Made by a program: the position numbers and the translations under genes
Shown: positions 33,601 to 42,062 of the stretch, in pieces
How positions within the stretch are numbered: the stretch's first letter is position 1
Layout of the letters: every line of letters begins with the position of its first letter
The notes under the pieces: model-generated
Seen by the model: only the letters and a program-made list of their open reading frames with translations
Told to the model about the DNA's origin: nothing
The model's database searches: none
Origin: Lentzea jiangxiensis
GTDB lineage: Bacteria > Actinomycetota > Actinomycetes > Mycobacteriales > Pseudonocardiaceae
NCBI RefSeq assembly: GCF_900104175.1
Contig: NZ_FNIX01000003.1
Coordinates: 636,598 to 700,597, forward strand
DNA: 64,000 bases
Direction of reading: 5' to 3'

Positions 33601-36268
33601 CCACGGCCAGCGCGGCCTCGGTGAACTCGTCCGCGTCGAGCTCACCCGGCGCCACGGCGAGCAGGTCGTCGGCGTAGCAGCGCAGCGCCGACTGGTACCA
33701 CGACAGGGTCGGTCCGTAGTGCGCGGCGATGACGCCGGTGGTCTCCTCGCGGCCCTCCCACAGGTGCCCGTGTTCGGCCAGGAAGCGCTCGGCCACGTCC
33801 AACGCCATCAGCTGGGTGCGGTCGACGGCGTCCGACACCGCGGCGGGCAGCCTGCTCACCTTCCACTCCGGCGCCGGGTAGGGCATCGGGAAGCCGGCGT
33901 CGTCAGCAGGCGCACGCCCGTCGCCCAGGCGCGCCGCGACGTCGGCCGAGGCCGGTGCGCCCGGCAGGTGGGCGCTCCACGCGACCAGGACGATGCGATC
34001 GTCCTTCGCCGCCGGCCGCGAGGCGGGCACGGGCTCACCCGGGCCGGGCTCGTCGCGCAGCAGCAGGTGCCCGTTGGTCCCGCCGAACCCGAACCCGGAG
34101 ACGCCGACCAGGCGCGGTCCGGCGGGCAGCGGTGTGTCCCGAGTGGGGACGGTGACGTGCTCCGCGGTCGCCGCCGCGCCGGGTTGTGGCCGCTGGGCGG
34201 GGATCACACCGTGGCGCAGGGCCAGCAGCGCGTGGATCACCGACACCGCGCCCGCGGCCCACCCCGTGTGCCCGATCAGGGACTTGTTGCTGGTGCACAA
34301 CACCTGCCGACCGGCCGCCGACCGGTTCAGCGCGGTCAGCTCGACCTCGTCACCCGCCCTGGTGCCGGTACCGTGCCCGACCACCCAGACCGGGGCGTGC
34401 TCCTGCCCGGCGCGTGCGATCGCCAGTTCCTGCCCGCGGCGGTTGGGGGCCGCGATGGCCTTGCCCCGGCCGTCGGCCGCGGCACCGAACCCCGCCAGCA
34501 CACCGAGCACCTTCTGGCCGTCGCGCCGGGCGTCACCCAGCCGTCGAAGTGCCACGACCGCCGCACCGTCGGAGAAGAGCGTGCCGTCCGCGGAACCGTC
34601 GAACGCGTTGACCGCTCCCCGGCGGCTGAGGCCGCCGAGCTTGCTGAACAGCACGTTGAACCGCGGGGTGACCATGAAGTAGCCCCCGCACAGCGCCAGG
34701 TCGGTGCTGCCTTCCTGGAGAGCGGCCACACCCAGGTCGATGGCGTAGAGCGACGAGGAGCACGCGGTGTCCACGATCGTCACGGGCGTGGTGTCCGGCA
34801 GCAGGCCGCGCACCGCGTTGCGGACGATCCCGTCCGGCAGGTGGTTCTCGGGGCTGCCCGCGGCCAGCCGGTAGCGCTCCCGCAGCAGGGAGCGCAGCCG
34901 TTCCGCCCCCGGCCCCGCGGGCGTCGGCCAAGCCTCGGCGAGCATGCGGGCGTACCCCTCGACCACCATCGCCTGCTCGAAGTGCTGATCGCCGTCGGAG
35001 CAGGCACCGATGAACAGCGAGGAACGGGACGACGGCCCGTCCGGCAACGCCTGCCCCAAGGCGTGGCGCAGCCAGGACGACGACAGGCTGGCGTCGGGAG
35101 CGACGTCCTCATGCCGTCCCATCCGGACGAATCCCGCGGTGCGCGCGTACGTGCGGTCGCGGTCGCCCGGATCGGCGGCCCAGAAGGTGTCGAGCGGATA
35201 GCGGTCCCCCGGTTCGCTGAACGCGGGCTCGCCGGCGCGCAGCAGTTCCCAGAACTGCTCGGGCGACTCCGCGCCGGGAACGACCATCCCCATCCCGACG
35301 ACGGCGATGGCACCGTCGTCATCGGCAGGATCAGGGGTGCGGTCCGCCGCCCGATCAGAGGTGCGGGCGGGCGCACTGTCCGAGGTGTGGGCGGGCACAT
35401 CGTGAACCGGCGCATCCGACGCGCTGGGCTCGGCGACGTCGGCGACGTCGGCGACGGGCCGCGGGGCGTCGCCCCACGTGCCCCCGGCGCGGATCAGCGC
35501 ACCGCCCAGCCGGATCCCGCCGTCGTTGACGACGTTCTCCCCCGTGATCCACGACGCCTCCGGCGAGGCGAGGAAAGCGACGAGCTTCGCGTGTTCCTCG
35601 ACCGTGCCCAGACGGCCGAGCGGGGTGCCCGCGACCGTCGCCTCCAGGACCTCTTCGCTGCGGGGGAACAACTCCACGGTCTTGCTGACGAGCATTCCCG
35701 CGGACGCCATGTTCACCCGGATGCCGTGCGGGCCGAACTCCACGGCGAGGTACTTCGTCAGCTGTTCGAGGGCGCCCTTGCACACCGCGACGCAGCTGTA
35801 GTTGTCGATGACGACGCTGGTGCCGATCGAACCGAGGTTCACGATCGCGCCGCCGCGGTCCTTCATGAGCGGGAAGGCGGCACGGCAACAACGGCGCGGG
35901 CCGTGCACGTTGGTGTCGATCGCCCTTTCCCAGTCGCGGTCGGTCAGCACGTGACCGGGTTCGAACACCCCGCGCGCGGCGTTGTTGACCAGCACGTCGA
36001 GCCGCCCGTGGCGGCGCGCGACGTCGGCGAACATCTCCTCGACCGCGTCCTGCTTGGCCACGCTCGCCCGCAGGTGCTCCGCGGAACCGCCGTCCGCGAG
36101 GATGTCCGCCACGGTCTGCCGCGCGGCGTCGATGTCGTGGAACCAGTTCACGATCACATGGCCGCCACCTCGGGCCAGCTCGCGCGCGATGGCCCGGCCC
36201 TGTCCCTTGGAGCCTCCCGTCACCAGGCAGATCCGGTCGGCGAAAGCACCGGTACGTGGACTGTTCAC
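30686..36268 (-). CDS. Reducing synthase: FabL-type enoyl reductase-KS-CLF-KR-DH
   Basis: 1860 residues from GTG 36268, which overlaps the upstream stop (GTGA). Residues 1-260 form an SDR with LVTGGSKGQG, NNAARGVFEP and Tyr157-x6-Lys164 (DNYSCVAVCK); the Y-x6-K spacing and close resemblance to Bacillus FabL point to an enoyl-ACP reductase, not a ketoreductase. An active KS follows from about residue 325, with Cys503 in VDTACSSS, plus GHGTGTRAGD and LIGHTG. A second KS-fold region (about 770-1060) has LADAGPDA where the Cys should be, so it is chain-length-factor-like. Then come a KR (VTGGARGIT, near 1276) and a DH-like domain (DHTVNGKPTMHG, near 1610). There is no AT or ACP; both are in the coupled gene 36265-37737. 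The set resembles a complete reducing type II system fused into one chain, with PUFA-synthase-like KR and KS features. The chain made could be a saturated or partly unsaturated acyl group. Confidence 0.9.
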   Translation of the reverse strand: MNSPRTGAFADRICLVTGGSKGQGRAIARELARGGGHVIVNWFHDIDAARQTVADILADGGSAEHLRASVAKQDAVEEMFADVARRHGRLDVLVNNAARGVFEPGHVLTDRDWERAIDTNVHGPRRCCRAAFPLMKDRGGAIVNLGSIGTSVVIDNYSCVAVCKGALEQLTKYLAVEFGPHGIRVNMASAGMLVSKTVELFPRSEEVLEATVAGTPLGRLGTVEEHAKLVAFLASPEASWITGENVVNDGGIRLGGALIRAGGTWGDAPRPVADVADVAEPSASDAPVHDVPAHTSDSAPARTSDRAADRTPDPADDDGAIAVVGMGMVVPGAESPEQFWELLRAGEPAFSEPGDRYPLDTFWAADPGDRDRTYARTAGFVRMGRHEDVAPDASLSSSWLRHALGQALPDGPSSRSSLFIGACSDGDQHFEQAMVVEGYARMLAEAWPTPAGPGAERLRSLLRERYRLAAGSPENHLPDGIVRNAVRGLLPDTTPVTIVDTACSSSLYAIDLGVAALQEGSTDLALCGGYFMVTPRFNVLFSKLGGLSRRGAVNAFDGSADGTLFSDGAAVVALRRLGDARRDGQKVLGVLAGFGAAADGRGKAIAAPNRRGQELAIARAGQEHAPVWVVGHGTGTRAGDEVELTALNRSAAGRQVLCTSNKSLIGHTGWAAGAVSVIHALLALRHGVIPAQRPQPGAAATAEHVTVPTRDTPLPAGPRLVGVSGFGFGGTNGHLLLRDEPGPGEPVPASRPAAKDDRIVLVAWSAHLPGAPASADVAARLGDGRAPADDAGFPMPYPAPEWKVSRLPAAVSDAVDRTQLMALDVAERFLAEHGHLWEGREETTGVIAAHYGPTLSWYQSALRCYADDLLAVAPGELDADEFTEAALAVGRAVRAGTAASTPDTQPGLMGNVIASRIANRHNLNGAVQLADAGPDATAHAVQTAVRHLRGGALDLALVLSLNGNSTDELRTLLGRGPLGEGAFLFALARESTAAAAGWPVLCQVSVATGSAGAQAPRPLDYLGANGACDLIGELARLGESPRVIAAGPSAPGIVLTPHRPARSAPRNERYVCTYVEEPASDAEWTTAPGPDWLVVVQPGCEESVPAQVRESGAHVHVLDETTPVEAQFPDAATGAGRFSHVRLFASTGGSAPGEAVPEGTLRAHEALFLAAKSCRDRIDAGGSLGVHLVDELRSGVPHASAGLFTGIVSSLAWDLRGARLAVVISSETGGWDTLNREVAGYRGYPAVLHHDGVRLRTKLVPAPLDLSSNVSPLRPGSVVVVTGGARGITAACAKELASRTPLRLWLLGSSRLQDVPEDLLYAGDEQLPGLRADFLKSERARTPGASVREVMARFDRLLNARESQRNLRELRALCGEDAVDYLSCDLTDAEAVRSAVETIRQVTPDVDLLVHGAGLHNGGDISRLTVDGLRHIRGVKVDGYRNLKAAFGTAQPAQWCNFGSVAGLVGLPGETDYAPGNDFLHGAARQAALVRGADERTLIWPIWAEIGMGGSELMQGNNERAGIMAPLAPAEGVRHLAAELSTPSVAQPLVAFLNAKERATFGEQFPGFVHPVPERTRWMLGTPHRITRGATQWLLDLGERTAGFLVDHTVNGKPTMHGTGLATIAAEAATAVMPGLPVRTLENLRFSAFVAPKAGPGNPYRVTARPDGPDRVHVRITSDVVDRRGRVLRADRQHFACDVVLGALPVPPLARNVVTDRPSEDPYYRDDSAVVLRGVYRASADGREGPDGTSSRWVLVPPATEADHALLENPPVPTVMLDALARTRLLRTDGNGVHLVAVPRFIDRIEFFTTGSDAAVSKSNPDGILLVHVDDANVEEAVNADGRVLIRISGCETFDVGDTS

Positions 36269-37737
36269 GCCTTCACCCGGCCAGCCCCGAGCTTGGTGAG
36301 CAGCTCGGCGATCGACTCCAGGGTGGTGTAGTCGGTGATCCGGATGTCGGCCTCGGGGAGGTCGTACTTCTGGCGGGCCCGCTGGAGCAGCTCGGTCTGC
36401 CGGATGGAGTCGATGCCCAGGTCCGCCTCGAGTTCGATGTCGGCCTCGAACACTTCCTCCGGATAGCCGACGGCGGAGGCGTACAGGGTGCGCAGCTCGT
36501 CCACCAAGCCCGGCGCGTCCGCGCCCCCGGACGGCGCGGGTTCAGCGGGCGCGGGTGCTGTCGTGGGGACGGCGGCAGCAGGCGCGGGTGCCGTCGCGGG
36601 AACGGCAGCAGCGGGCACAGGGACCTGCTGCGTGCCCGATCGGGCAGGTTCGACCGGCGCCGCGTCCGTTCGGGCGCTCGCGACGGGTGACCCGTTCGAA
36701 CCGGCCTGCGCCACCGGCGATCCGTTCGGCCCTGCCTGTGCGACCGGTGACCCGGCCTCAGAGCTGGAGGACGTGGCGAACGCGCTGCGCAGTTCGTCGA
36801 GGGTCCGGCGCTGCCGCAACGGTGCCGCGGTCTGCACGCCCGGCAGGCACGCGCTCACGAGGTCGGTCAGGGCGCCGCGCGCACCGCACTCGAGGAAGTG
36901 GGAGTACCCGTCACCCCGCACCGACACCAGGGCCGGCAGGAAGCCGACCTCCCGTTCCAGGTGGCTGGTCAGGATCTCCCGGCTGTCCTGCTCGGTCTCG
37001 ACGTAACGGCCCAGCACCGGCGAGTACATCGGCACCCGCGGGGCGCGTACCCGGACCTCGGCCACCTCCGCCTCGAACAACCGGTTCGCCGCCGCCAGCA
37101 GCCGGTTGTGGAACGGGTACGGGACACGCAGGCGCGTCGCCTCGATCCCGAGCAGGCCGGCCAGCGCCGTCAGCCGGTCCAACGACTCGTGCGGGCCCGA
37201 GACCACGACCTGGTCGTATCCGTTGTGGGCCGCGACCGTCAGGCCGCGGTCAGCCAGGGAGCCGACGACGGCGTTCGCCCGCTGTCGCCCGACGCGCAGC
37301 GCGACCATTCCCCCCTCGGCGTCGGGCGAAGCGCGCAGCGCGCGGTCACGCGCGATCACGAGCCGGACCCCGTCCGCCAGGCTGAGCGCTCCCGCGGCGG
37401 TCAACGCCGCGAACTCGCCGAAGCTGTGGCCGATCACGAGACCCGGTGTGACGCCGGCGAGCTCACGGGCCAGGTCCAGGACCGCCAGTTCGGTGGCGAA
37501 GATGGCCAGGCTCAAGGCAGGGACGTCACTGGCCAGCAGCATGTCCAAGGTCGGCGCGTCCGCGCTCTCCAGCAGGGTGGAGATCGTGGGGCCGCCGTGC
37601 CGGAGGGAGATCGCATCGACCTGACCGACAACAGGCGGCAGTGAACGGTCGGCGCACACGCGTGAAAGGCCACCGGGCAAGTACCCGCCTTGTCCTGGGA
37701 ACAGGAAGACCGGCTCGGAAGACGACGAATAAGACAC
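36265..37737 (-). CDS. AT-ACP didomain protein
   Basis: 490 residues from GTG 37737 with AAGGA upstream. The N-terminal AT has FPGQGGYLPGG, nucleophile Ser near 104 in GHSFGEFAAL, and YPFHN at the catalytic-His loop. A low-complexity linker follows, with the near-repeat GSPVAQAG seen three times and then Pro/Ala-rich sequence. The C-terminal ACP has LGIDSIRQTELL (Ser near 446), the pattern typical of PUFA-synthase and related trans-acting ACPs. It is translationally coupled to the ENR-KS-CLF-KR-DH gene, so it is almost surely its carrier and loader. The AT half is a paralogue of the discrete AT at 7255-8178. An AT-ACP beside a fused KS-CLF also recalls the TcsA/TcsB pair that makes allylmalonyl units for FK506. 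Confidence 0.93.
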   Translation of the reverse strand: MSYSSSSEPVFLFPGQGGYLPGGLSRVCADRSLPPVVGQVDAISLRHGGPTISTLLESADAPTLDMLLASDVPALSLAIFATELAVLDLARELAGVTPGLVIGHSFGEFAALTAAGALSLADGVRLVIARDRALRASPDAEGGMVALRVGRQRANAVVGSLADRGLTVAAHNGYDQVVVSGPHESLDRLTALAGLLGIEATRLRVPYPFHNRLLAAANRLFEAEVAEVRVRAPRVPMYSPVLGRYVETEQDSREILTSHLEREVGFLPALVSVRGDGYSHFLECGARGALTDLVSACLPGVQTAAPLRQRRTLDELRSAFATSSSSEAGSPVAQAGPNGSPVAQAGSNGSPVASARTDAAPVEPARSGTQQVPVPAAAVPATAPAPAAAVPTTAPAPAEPAPSGGADAPGLVDELRTLYASAVGYPEEVFEADIELEADLGIDSIRQTELLQRARQKYDLPEADIRITDYTTLESIAELLTKLGAGRVKA

Positions 37738-38014
37738 GATGAGATCCTTATGTTGGAGCGGGACAACGGATTTCAGAGCACCGGAAAGGGGACGGCTCCG
37801 GCTTCGGCGAAGCCGGAGGATCGCTCGGCCGACAGAATGTCAGCGGTGCGCGTGCCGCCACGAGCACGCGTTCCGGCTGGCGGATCGGAGCCCTTCACGC
37901 CGTGGTCGCCGAGTGGTCTCATCGCCCGCTGCTGTCGCTGTAGGCGAGAACACCGACGGAGGTCCCGGTAACCGGAACGCACCCGCCGAGAAATCAGTGA
38001 CCACTGTCCACCTT

Positions 38015-38441
38015 CGTCAATCTGTTCTCGTCATCTCTGACGTCCGCTCCTCCGTTTCACACCGCGGGTGGGTTCGGCCTGCCTGCCGCCGAAGTCGATT
38101 CGACCTCGGCGTCCGTCGCACAGGAGGGACTCGTCAGACCGATGCGGTGATTTTTCCGCATCGACAGAGAAATGCTGAGACGACCCAGGAAACCTGCCTG
38201 TCTTCGAACTCCACGACAACGGTCTCGCCACCTCGACCGCATTGCGGCATCATCGCCGCGAACCACTTCCAGCCTGCGCAACAGAATGGCGGGGACGGAG
38301 CGGCCCACCACCTTCTGCCACGCTCGCTGGACGACACCCCACGAGTCGTCCACCGGCAATCTCGAAGAGGCGATCACGTTCCGCTGTTACGCCAACGAGG
38401 CTAAGCAGGTTCGAGCCGGTCGGACTACGGAAGTCCGCAGT
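38015..38441. repeat. Duplicated upstream segment (partner 58482-58886)
   Basis: Colinear blocks are shared with 58482-58886: AATCTGTTCTCGTC followed by CTCTGACGTC (38016 and 58488 region), GATGCGGTGA, TGCGGCATCATCG (38242 and 58718 region), AGGCTAA followed by CAG, and finally the palindrome ACTRCGGAAGTCCGCAGT. Identity between blocks is patchy, consistent with an old duplication of a control region, not coding sequence. Confidence 0.6.
38424..38441. promoter_or_regulatory. Palindromic operator-like site, copy C proximal
   Basis: ACTACGGAAGTCCGCAGT; one mismatch from the perfect palindrome at 58869. Confidence 0.65.
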
Positions 38442-38591
38442 CCGGTCCCCGAAGGCCGGATGATGCGGCGGCCACCCAGGAGTGCGGTCGTTCACCAGCG
38501 GCAACGACGACGAGGCGCACCCACCGGGCCAAGAACGGACAGCAGGCCTGCCACGAAAGAGTGACGCACATCGCCGATCGCCTGTCGCGAC

Positions 38592-38609
38592 ACTACGGTT
38601 GTCCGCAGC
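38592..38609. promoter_or_regulatory. Palindromic operator-like site, copy C distal
   Basis: ACTACGGTTGTCCGCAGC; 16 of 18 positions identical to the site at 24957. Confidence 0.6.
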
Positions 38610-39029
38610 GCGGACTTGTCACGTTGATGCCACACCCGCCGATCACCTGATACCGCGATCGAGCAGCCGACCAGGCTGCCGAGGCGCCTTCTGCTGTCAC
38701 ATCTTCGCCGAGGAACGGGCAACGGACGAGCTGATCGACAACAAACCACGCTGACGGCGCACATCGTCGCCGATCGATCATGAGCCGCTATTCGTACGGA
38801 CCCGGCAGACTCGTATGGACCCGAGCGATCCCGTGTCCGCTTTCCGCCCGGTGAGGCCGTCTCGCGGCGGCCTGTGACAAATCTCAGCGTCACTCGTGCC
38901 CAGGTCCGGCGTTTACGCGCAACCCGAACGGAACAGGACCGTTCTCACCCGCGGATCAATGTCACCAAAGTCTTCCTCGCAAGGGGGTCGAGAACTTGAC
39001 CGGACGGGTACCCGTAACGTGGAATCGAT

Positions 39030-39049
39030 AGGAGGAAGATATGAGCTGA
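39030..39049 (+). promoter_or_regulatory. Strong ribosome site followed by a two-codon leader frame
   Basis: AGGAGG at 39030-39035 is a perfect Shine-Dalgarno and is followed after 5 nt by ATG AGC TGA (39041-39049). The stop comes after two codons, 53 nt before the ATG of the LAL regulator and in a different frame. It may be a minimal leader peptide that tunes translation of the regulator, or chance. Confidence 0.4.
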
Positions 39050-39102
39050 TCTGAGACAGAAAACCACCCGATTGGCTTAGTTGACAACTACGGAGCGCAT
39101 AA

Positions 39103-41994
39103 ATGGTCGCCGACGCACACCAGCACTCAGGCAGCAGCGCCATCCTCGTTGGTCGCGGCGCGGAGTTGGAACGCATCGTCGATGCTTTCGAATCGGCGAA
39201 GCGCGCGACACCCTCCACCCTCCTGGTCGAGGGCACGCCCGGCCTCGGCAAGACCGCCCTGCTGGACGTGGCGTGCGAGCTCGCCTCCGAGCACGGGTTC
39301 CTGGTCTGCCGCGCGAAAGCCTCGCTGATGGAGCGGGAGACGCCCTTCGCCGTGGTCCAGCAGCTCTTCGAGCACCTGCGCGACGAGTTGCCGCCCGGCC
39401 CCGGGGGTGAAGCCCCACCGCCCGGGTACGACCTCATCGCCGGGCACCTCACCGCCGATGGGGACGACGTCGGCGAGTTCCAGGTCCAGCGGGCGATTCG
39501 CGACCTCTACCGCTTCACGGCCGCGCTCGCCCAGCACACACCGCTGTGCCTGGTCGTCGACGACGTGCAATGGACGGACGTCTCGTCGTTGCGCTGGCTC
39601 AACTACCTCGTGCACCGCGTCGTCAAGCTCCCGATCGTCCTGCTGATGACCCGCACACCCGGGATCCGGCCGACCGATCCCCTGCTGATCGCGGAGCTGG
39701 AGATCTACTCCGAGCGCATGAGGCTCGCGTTCTTCACCGCGCGCAACATCGCGCAGCTCACCGAACGAATGCTCGGGCTGACGCCGGACGAGAAGTTCAC
39801 CCAGGCTTTCATCGATGCCACCGGCGGCTGCCCCACGGTGACGCGGCACATCCTGGGTGTGATGCGGGAACGATCAGTGCCGCCGAAGGAAAGCGCCGCT
39901 CACGAACTGCTGCGCCCCGAATGCGAGAAACTCGGCCAGTCGCTGCTCGCGCGGCTCAACCGCCAGTCGCCCGAACTCGTCGAACTCGCCAAGGCGATCG
40001 CGGCCGTGGAGCCGTCGGACCTGGCCCTGCTGACCGCCGTCATGGACGCCGACGCCGGCGAGGTCGCTGATCGGGTGCGGCAGCTGGAAGGCATGGGTGT
40101 GCTCACACCGGACAGCGGGCTGAAGTTCTCGCACGTGGTGATCAGGAACACCATCCAGAGCGCGGTCGGCTACCGGGAAGGCGAGCAGCTGCACGCCAAG
40201 GCGGCGCGGTTCCTGCACGACACGCGTGCACCCGCTCTCGTCGTGGCACGCCATGTCCTGCGCACGCCCGCTCAGTCCAATCCGTGGGCGGTGGAGGTTC
40301 TGCGCACCGCCGCCGACGACGTGATCGCCGAGGGTGATGCCCGCTTCGGGGCACAGCTGCTGGCCAGGGCTCTCGACGAGTCCCCCTCCGCCGTGCAGAG
40401 GAAGGACCTGCTGCTGCGGCTCGGTCTGGCCGAGACCTACTTCGACCCGCGGATGGCCGTGGCGCACCTCGAGGAGGGGATGCTCGGGCTGGAAGATCCG
40501 CAGGAGATCCTCGCGGCCGCCTGCCGGCTCGCGGAGATCTTCTACTTCGACGGTGCCTACGACAGCGCCAGCGAGGTGCTGCACCGGGCCATGGACGAGA
40601 TCGGGCCCAAGATGCCCGCGGCTGTCGAAGTGGTGCGCATGCTGGAACGGATCACCGTGCCCTCGCGCGATCCGGAGGCCGGCCAGGTGGACTTCCGCCA
40701 GTTCGACGAGCAGCAGTGGCGCCGCGGTGACGAGCAGAGCCGCAGGCTGGCCGGGCTGATCGCCGAGGACGCCAGCAACCGGGGCGTCGAGCTGGCCCTG
40801 TGCCGCAAGGCCGCGCTCGCGGCGCTGTCCGGCGGCGCGGCCTCCGCGCTGCAGCACCCGCAACGCATGTTCGGAGTGATCAACGCCCTGCTGCGCGCCG
40901 ACGAGGCGGAGATCGCGATGCGCCACTGCGACGAGATCCTGCTCGACGCCCAGCGGCAGGGGCTGTCGTTGATCGTCCTGCTGGGTCACTCGCTCCGGTC
41001 GCGGGCGCACCACCACCACGGGTCCTTCACCGACGCCGCCGCGGACGCGGAACTCGCGTTGTCCGCGGCACGGACCGCGAACCTGCCCCTGGACCACCTG
41101 GGGCACGTCTACGCCACCGACGCCTGGGTTCGCGCTCAGCTCGCACTGGGCGACCTCGACGCGGCCAAGAACGCGCTGACGCCCTTCGGCTCTTCCAGGC
41201 AACTGCCGCAGACCTGGCACCACACCGCCCTGCTGCACGCCAGAGGCGCTGTGCACATGGAACTCGGTGACCACGAGGCAGCGCTCGCCGACCAGCTCGA
41301 ATGCGGTGAGCGGTTCCAGGCCTGGGGCCGGCCCAATCCGGCGGTGCGCCCCTGGCGGTCCTCCGCGGCGCTGGCACACCTGCGGCTCGGACAGCCACAA
41401 CCGGCCCTGGACCTCGCGTTGCAGGAGCTGACCCTGGCACGGCAGTGGGGTGCGCCGACCGCGATCGGTCGCGCGCTGCTGACCGTGGGCATCGTGACCG
41501 GCGGCGGCGCCGCCGCCCCGTGGCTGACCGAGGCCGACTCGGTGCTGCGCCGATCGACCGCGCGGATGCTGCACGCGGAGGTGCTGCTGGAGCTCGCCGC
41601 CACGCGGTGGGAGAAAGGACAGCACGACGCCGCCCGGCAGCACCTCGCGGAAGCGCAGTCGCTCGGCCGGCAATGCGGCATCACCGTGCAACCAGGACAG
41701 CGGCTCGCCGGCCTGACCTCCGCCGCCACACGGCACGCACCGGTGCCGCACCACCCCGAACCGACCAACGCCGCGCCCCCCGCTCCCCGGCTCAGCGCAC
41801 TCGCACTGACGCCGCACGAGTGCCGCGTCGCCGCACTGGTCCTCGACGGCAACTCCAACGACGAGATCGCCCGCAAACTGAACGTCTCGCGACGCACAGT
41901 CGAATTCCACCTCACCAACATCTACCGCAAGCTCGGCGTACGCCGGCGCACCCAGCTGTCCTCCGCACTGGCGGGTCTCGTCCCACGTACGTGA
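39103..41994 (+). CDS. LAL-type (large LuxR) transcriptional activator
   Basis: 963 residues from ATG 39103, with GGAG 7 nt upstream. The N-terminal AAA-like ATPase has Walker A GTPGLGKT near residue 50 and Walker B LVVDDVQWTD near 150. A long helical (TPR/MalT-like) middle follows. The C-terminal 65 residues are a LuxR helix-turn-helix: LTPHECRVAALVLDGNSNDE and VSRRTVEFHLTNIYRKLGV. LAL proteins are the usual pathway-specific activators of actinomycete polyketide clusters. It is the only such regulator in the window and its gene lies beside repeat copy C. The palindromes upstream of several operons have the layout of LuxR-family sites, so it is the best candidate to bind them. Confidence 0.95.
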   Translation: MVADAHQHSGSSAILVGRGAELERIVDAFESAKRATPSTLLVEGTPGLGKTALLDVACELASEHGFLVCRAKASLMERETPFAVVQQLFEHLRDELPPGPGGEAPPPGYDLIAGHLTADGDDVGEFQVQRAIRDLYRFTAALAQHTPLCLVVDDVQWTDVSSLRWLNYLVHRVVKLPIVLLMTRTPGIRPTDPLLIAELEIYSERMRLAFFTARNIAQLTERMLGLTPDEKFTQAFIDATGGCPTVTRHILGVMRERSVPPKESAAHELLRPECEKLGQSLLARLNRQSPELVELAKAIAAVEPSDLALLTAVMDADAGEVADRVRQLEGMGVLTPDSGLKFSHVVIRNTIQSAVGYREGEQLHAKAARFLHDTRAPALVVARHVLRTPAQSNPWAVEVLRTAADDVIAEGDARFGAQLLARALDESPSAVQRKDLLLRLGLAETYFDPRMAVAHLEEGMLGLEDPQEILAAACRLAEIFYFDGAYDSASEVLHRAMDEIGPKMPAAVEVVRMLERITVPSRDPEAGQVDFRQFDEQQWRRGDEQSRRLAGLIAEDASNRGVELALCRKAALAALSGGAASALQHPQRMFGVINALLRADEAEIAMRHCDEILLDAQRQGLSLIVLLGHSLRSRAHHHHGSFTDAAADAELALSAARTANLPLDHLGHVYATDAWVRAQLALGDLDAAKNALTPFGSSRQLPQTWHHTALLHARGAVHMELGDHEAALADQLECGERFQAWGRPNPAVRPWRSSAALAHLRLGQPQPALDLALQELTLARQWGAPTAIGRALLTVGIVTGGGAAAPWLTEADSVLRRSTARMLHAEVLLELAATRWEKGQHDAARQHLAEAQSLGRQCGITVQPGQRLAGLTSAATRHAPVPHHPEPTNAAPPAPRLSALALTPHECRVAALVLDGNSNDEIARKLNVSRRTVEFHLTNIYRKLGVRRRTQLSSALAGLVPRT

Positions 41995-42012
41995 CCCCGG
42001 AAAGCAGGCACA

Positions 42013-42042
42013 CCGGGCACCGCACCACCCCGCGGTGCCCGG
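42013..42042. terminator. Hairpin terminator between convergent genes
   Basis: Perfect 11-bp stem (42013-42023 with 42032-42042), 8-nt loop, between the end of the LAL regulator (41994) and the end of the thioesterase gene (42063). Confidence 0.8.
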
Positions 42043-42062
42043 CCGGCACGGGGGCGAACCGG

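Larger units (their letters stand above)
38424..38640. repeat. Dispersed regulatory repeat, copy C
   Basis: Third copy. Palindromes at 38424-38441 and 38592-38609 are 168 bp apart, with GAACGGACAGC at 38533 between them and GCGGACTTGTC after the second. Confidence 0.65.
37738..39040. other. Divergent control region between AT-ACP and LAL regulator
   Basis: About 1.3 kb without a supportable gene. The part 38015-38441 is a diverged duplicate of 58482-58886, and repeat copy C with two palindromes follows. It drives the minus-strand 37737-30686 operon and probably the plus-strand regulator at 39103. Confidence 0.6.

Noticed and set aside
25373..37737. Enediyne core synthase (PKSE)
   Set aside because: The aromatic-type PKS, MIO enzyme and large synthase invite this idea, but the 1860-residue protein has ENR-KS-CLF-KR-DH without AT, ACP or PPTase, and no UnbL/UnbV/E10-type cassette gene is present.
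37738..39040. Small genes in the intergenic open frames
   Set aside because: Short frames on both strands lack ribosome sites and family motifs, and the segment is conserved as DNA (repeat and duplicate), not as protein.
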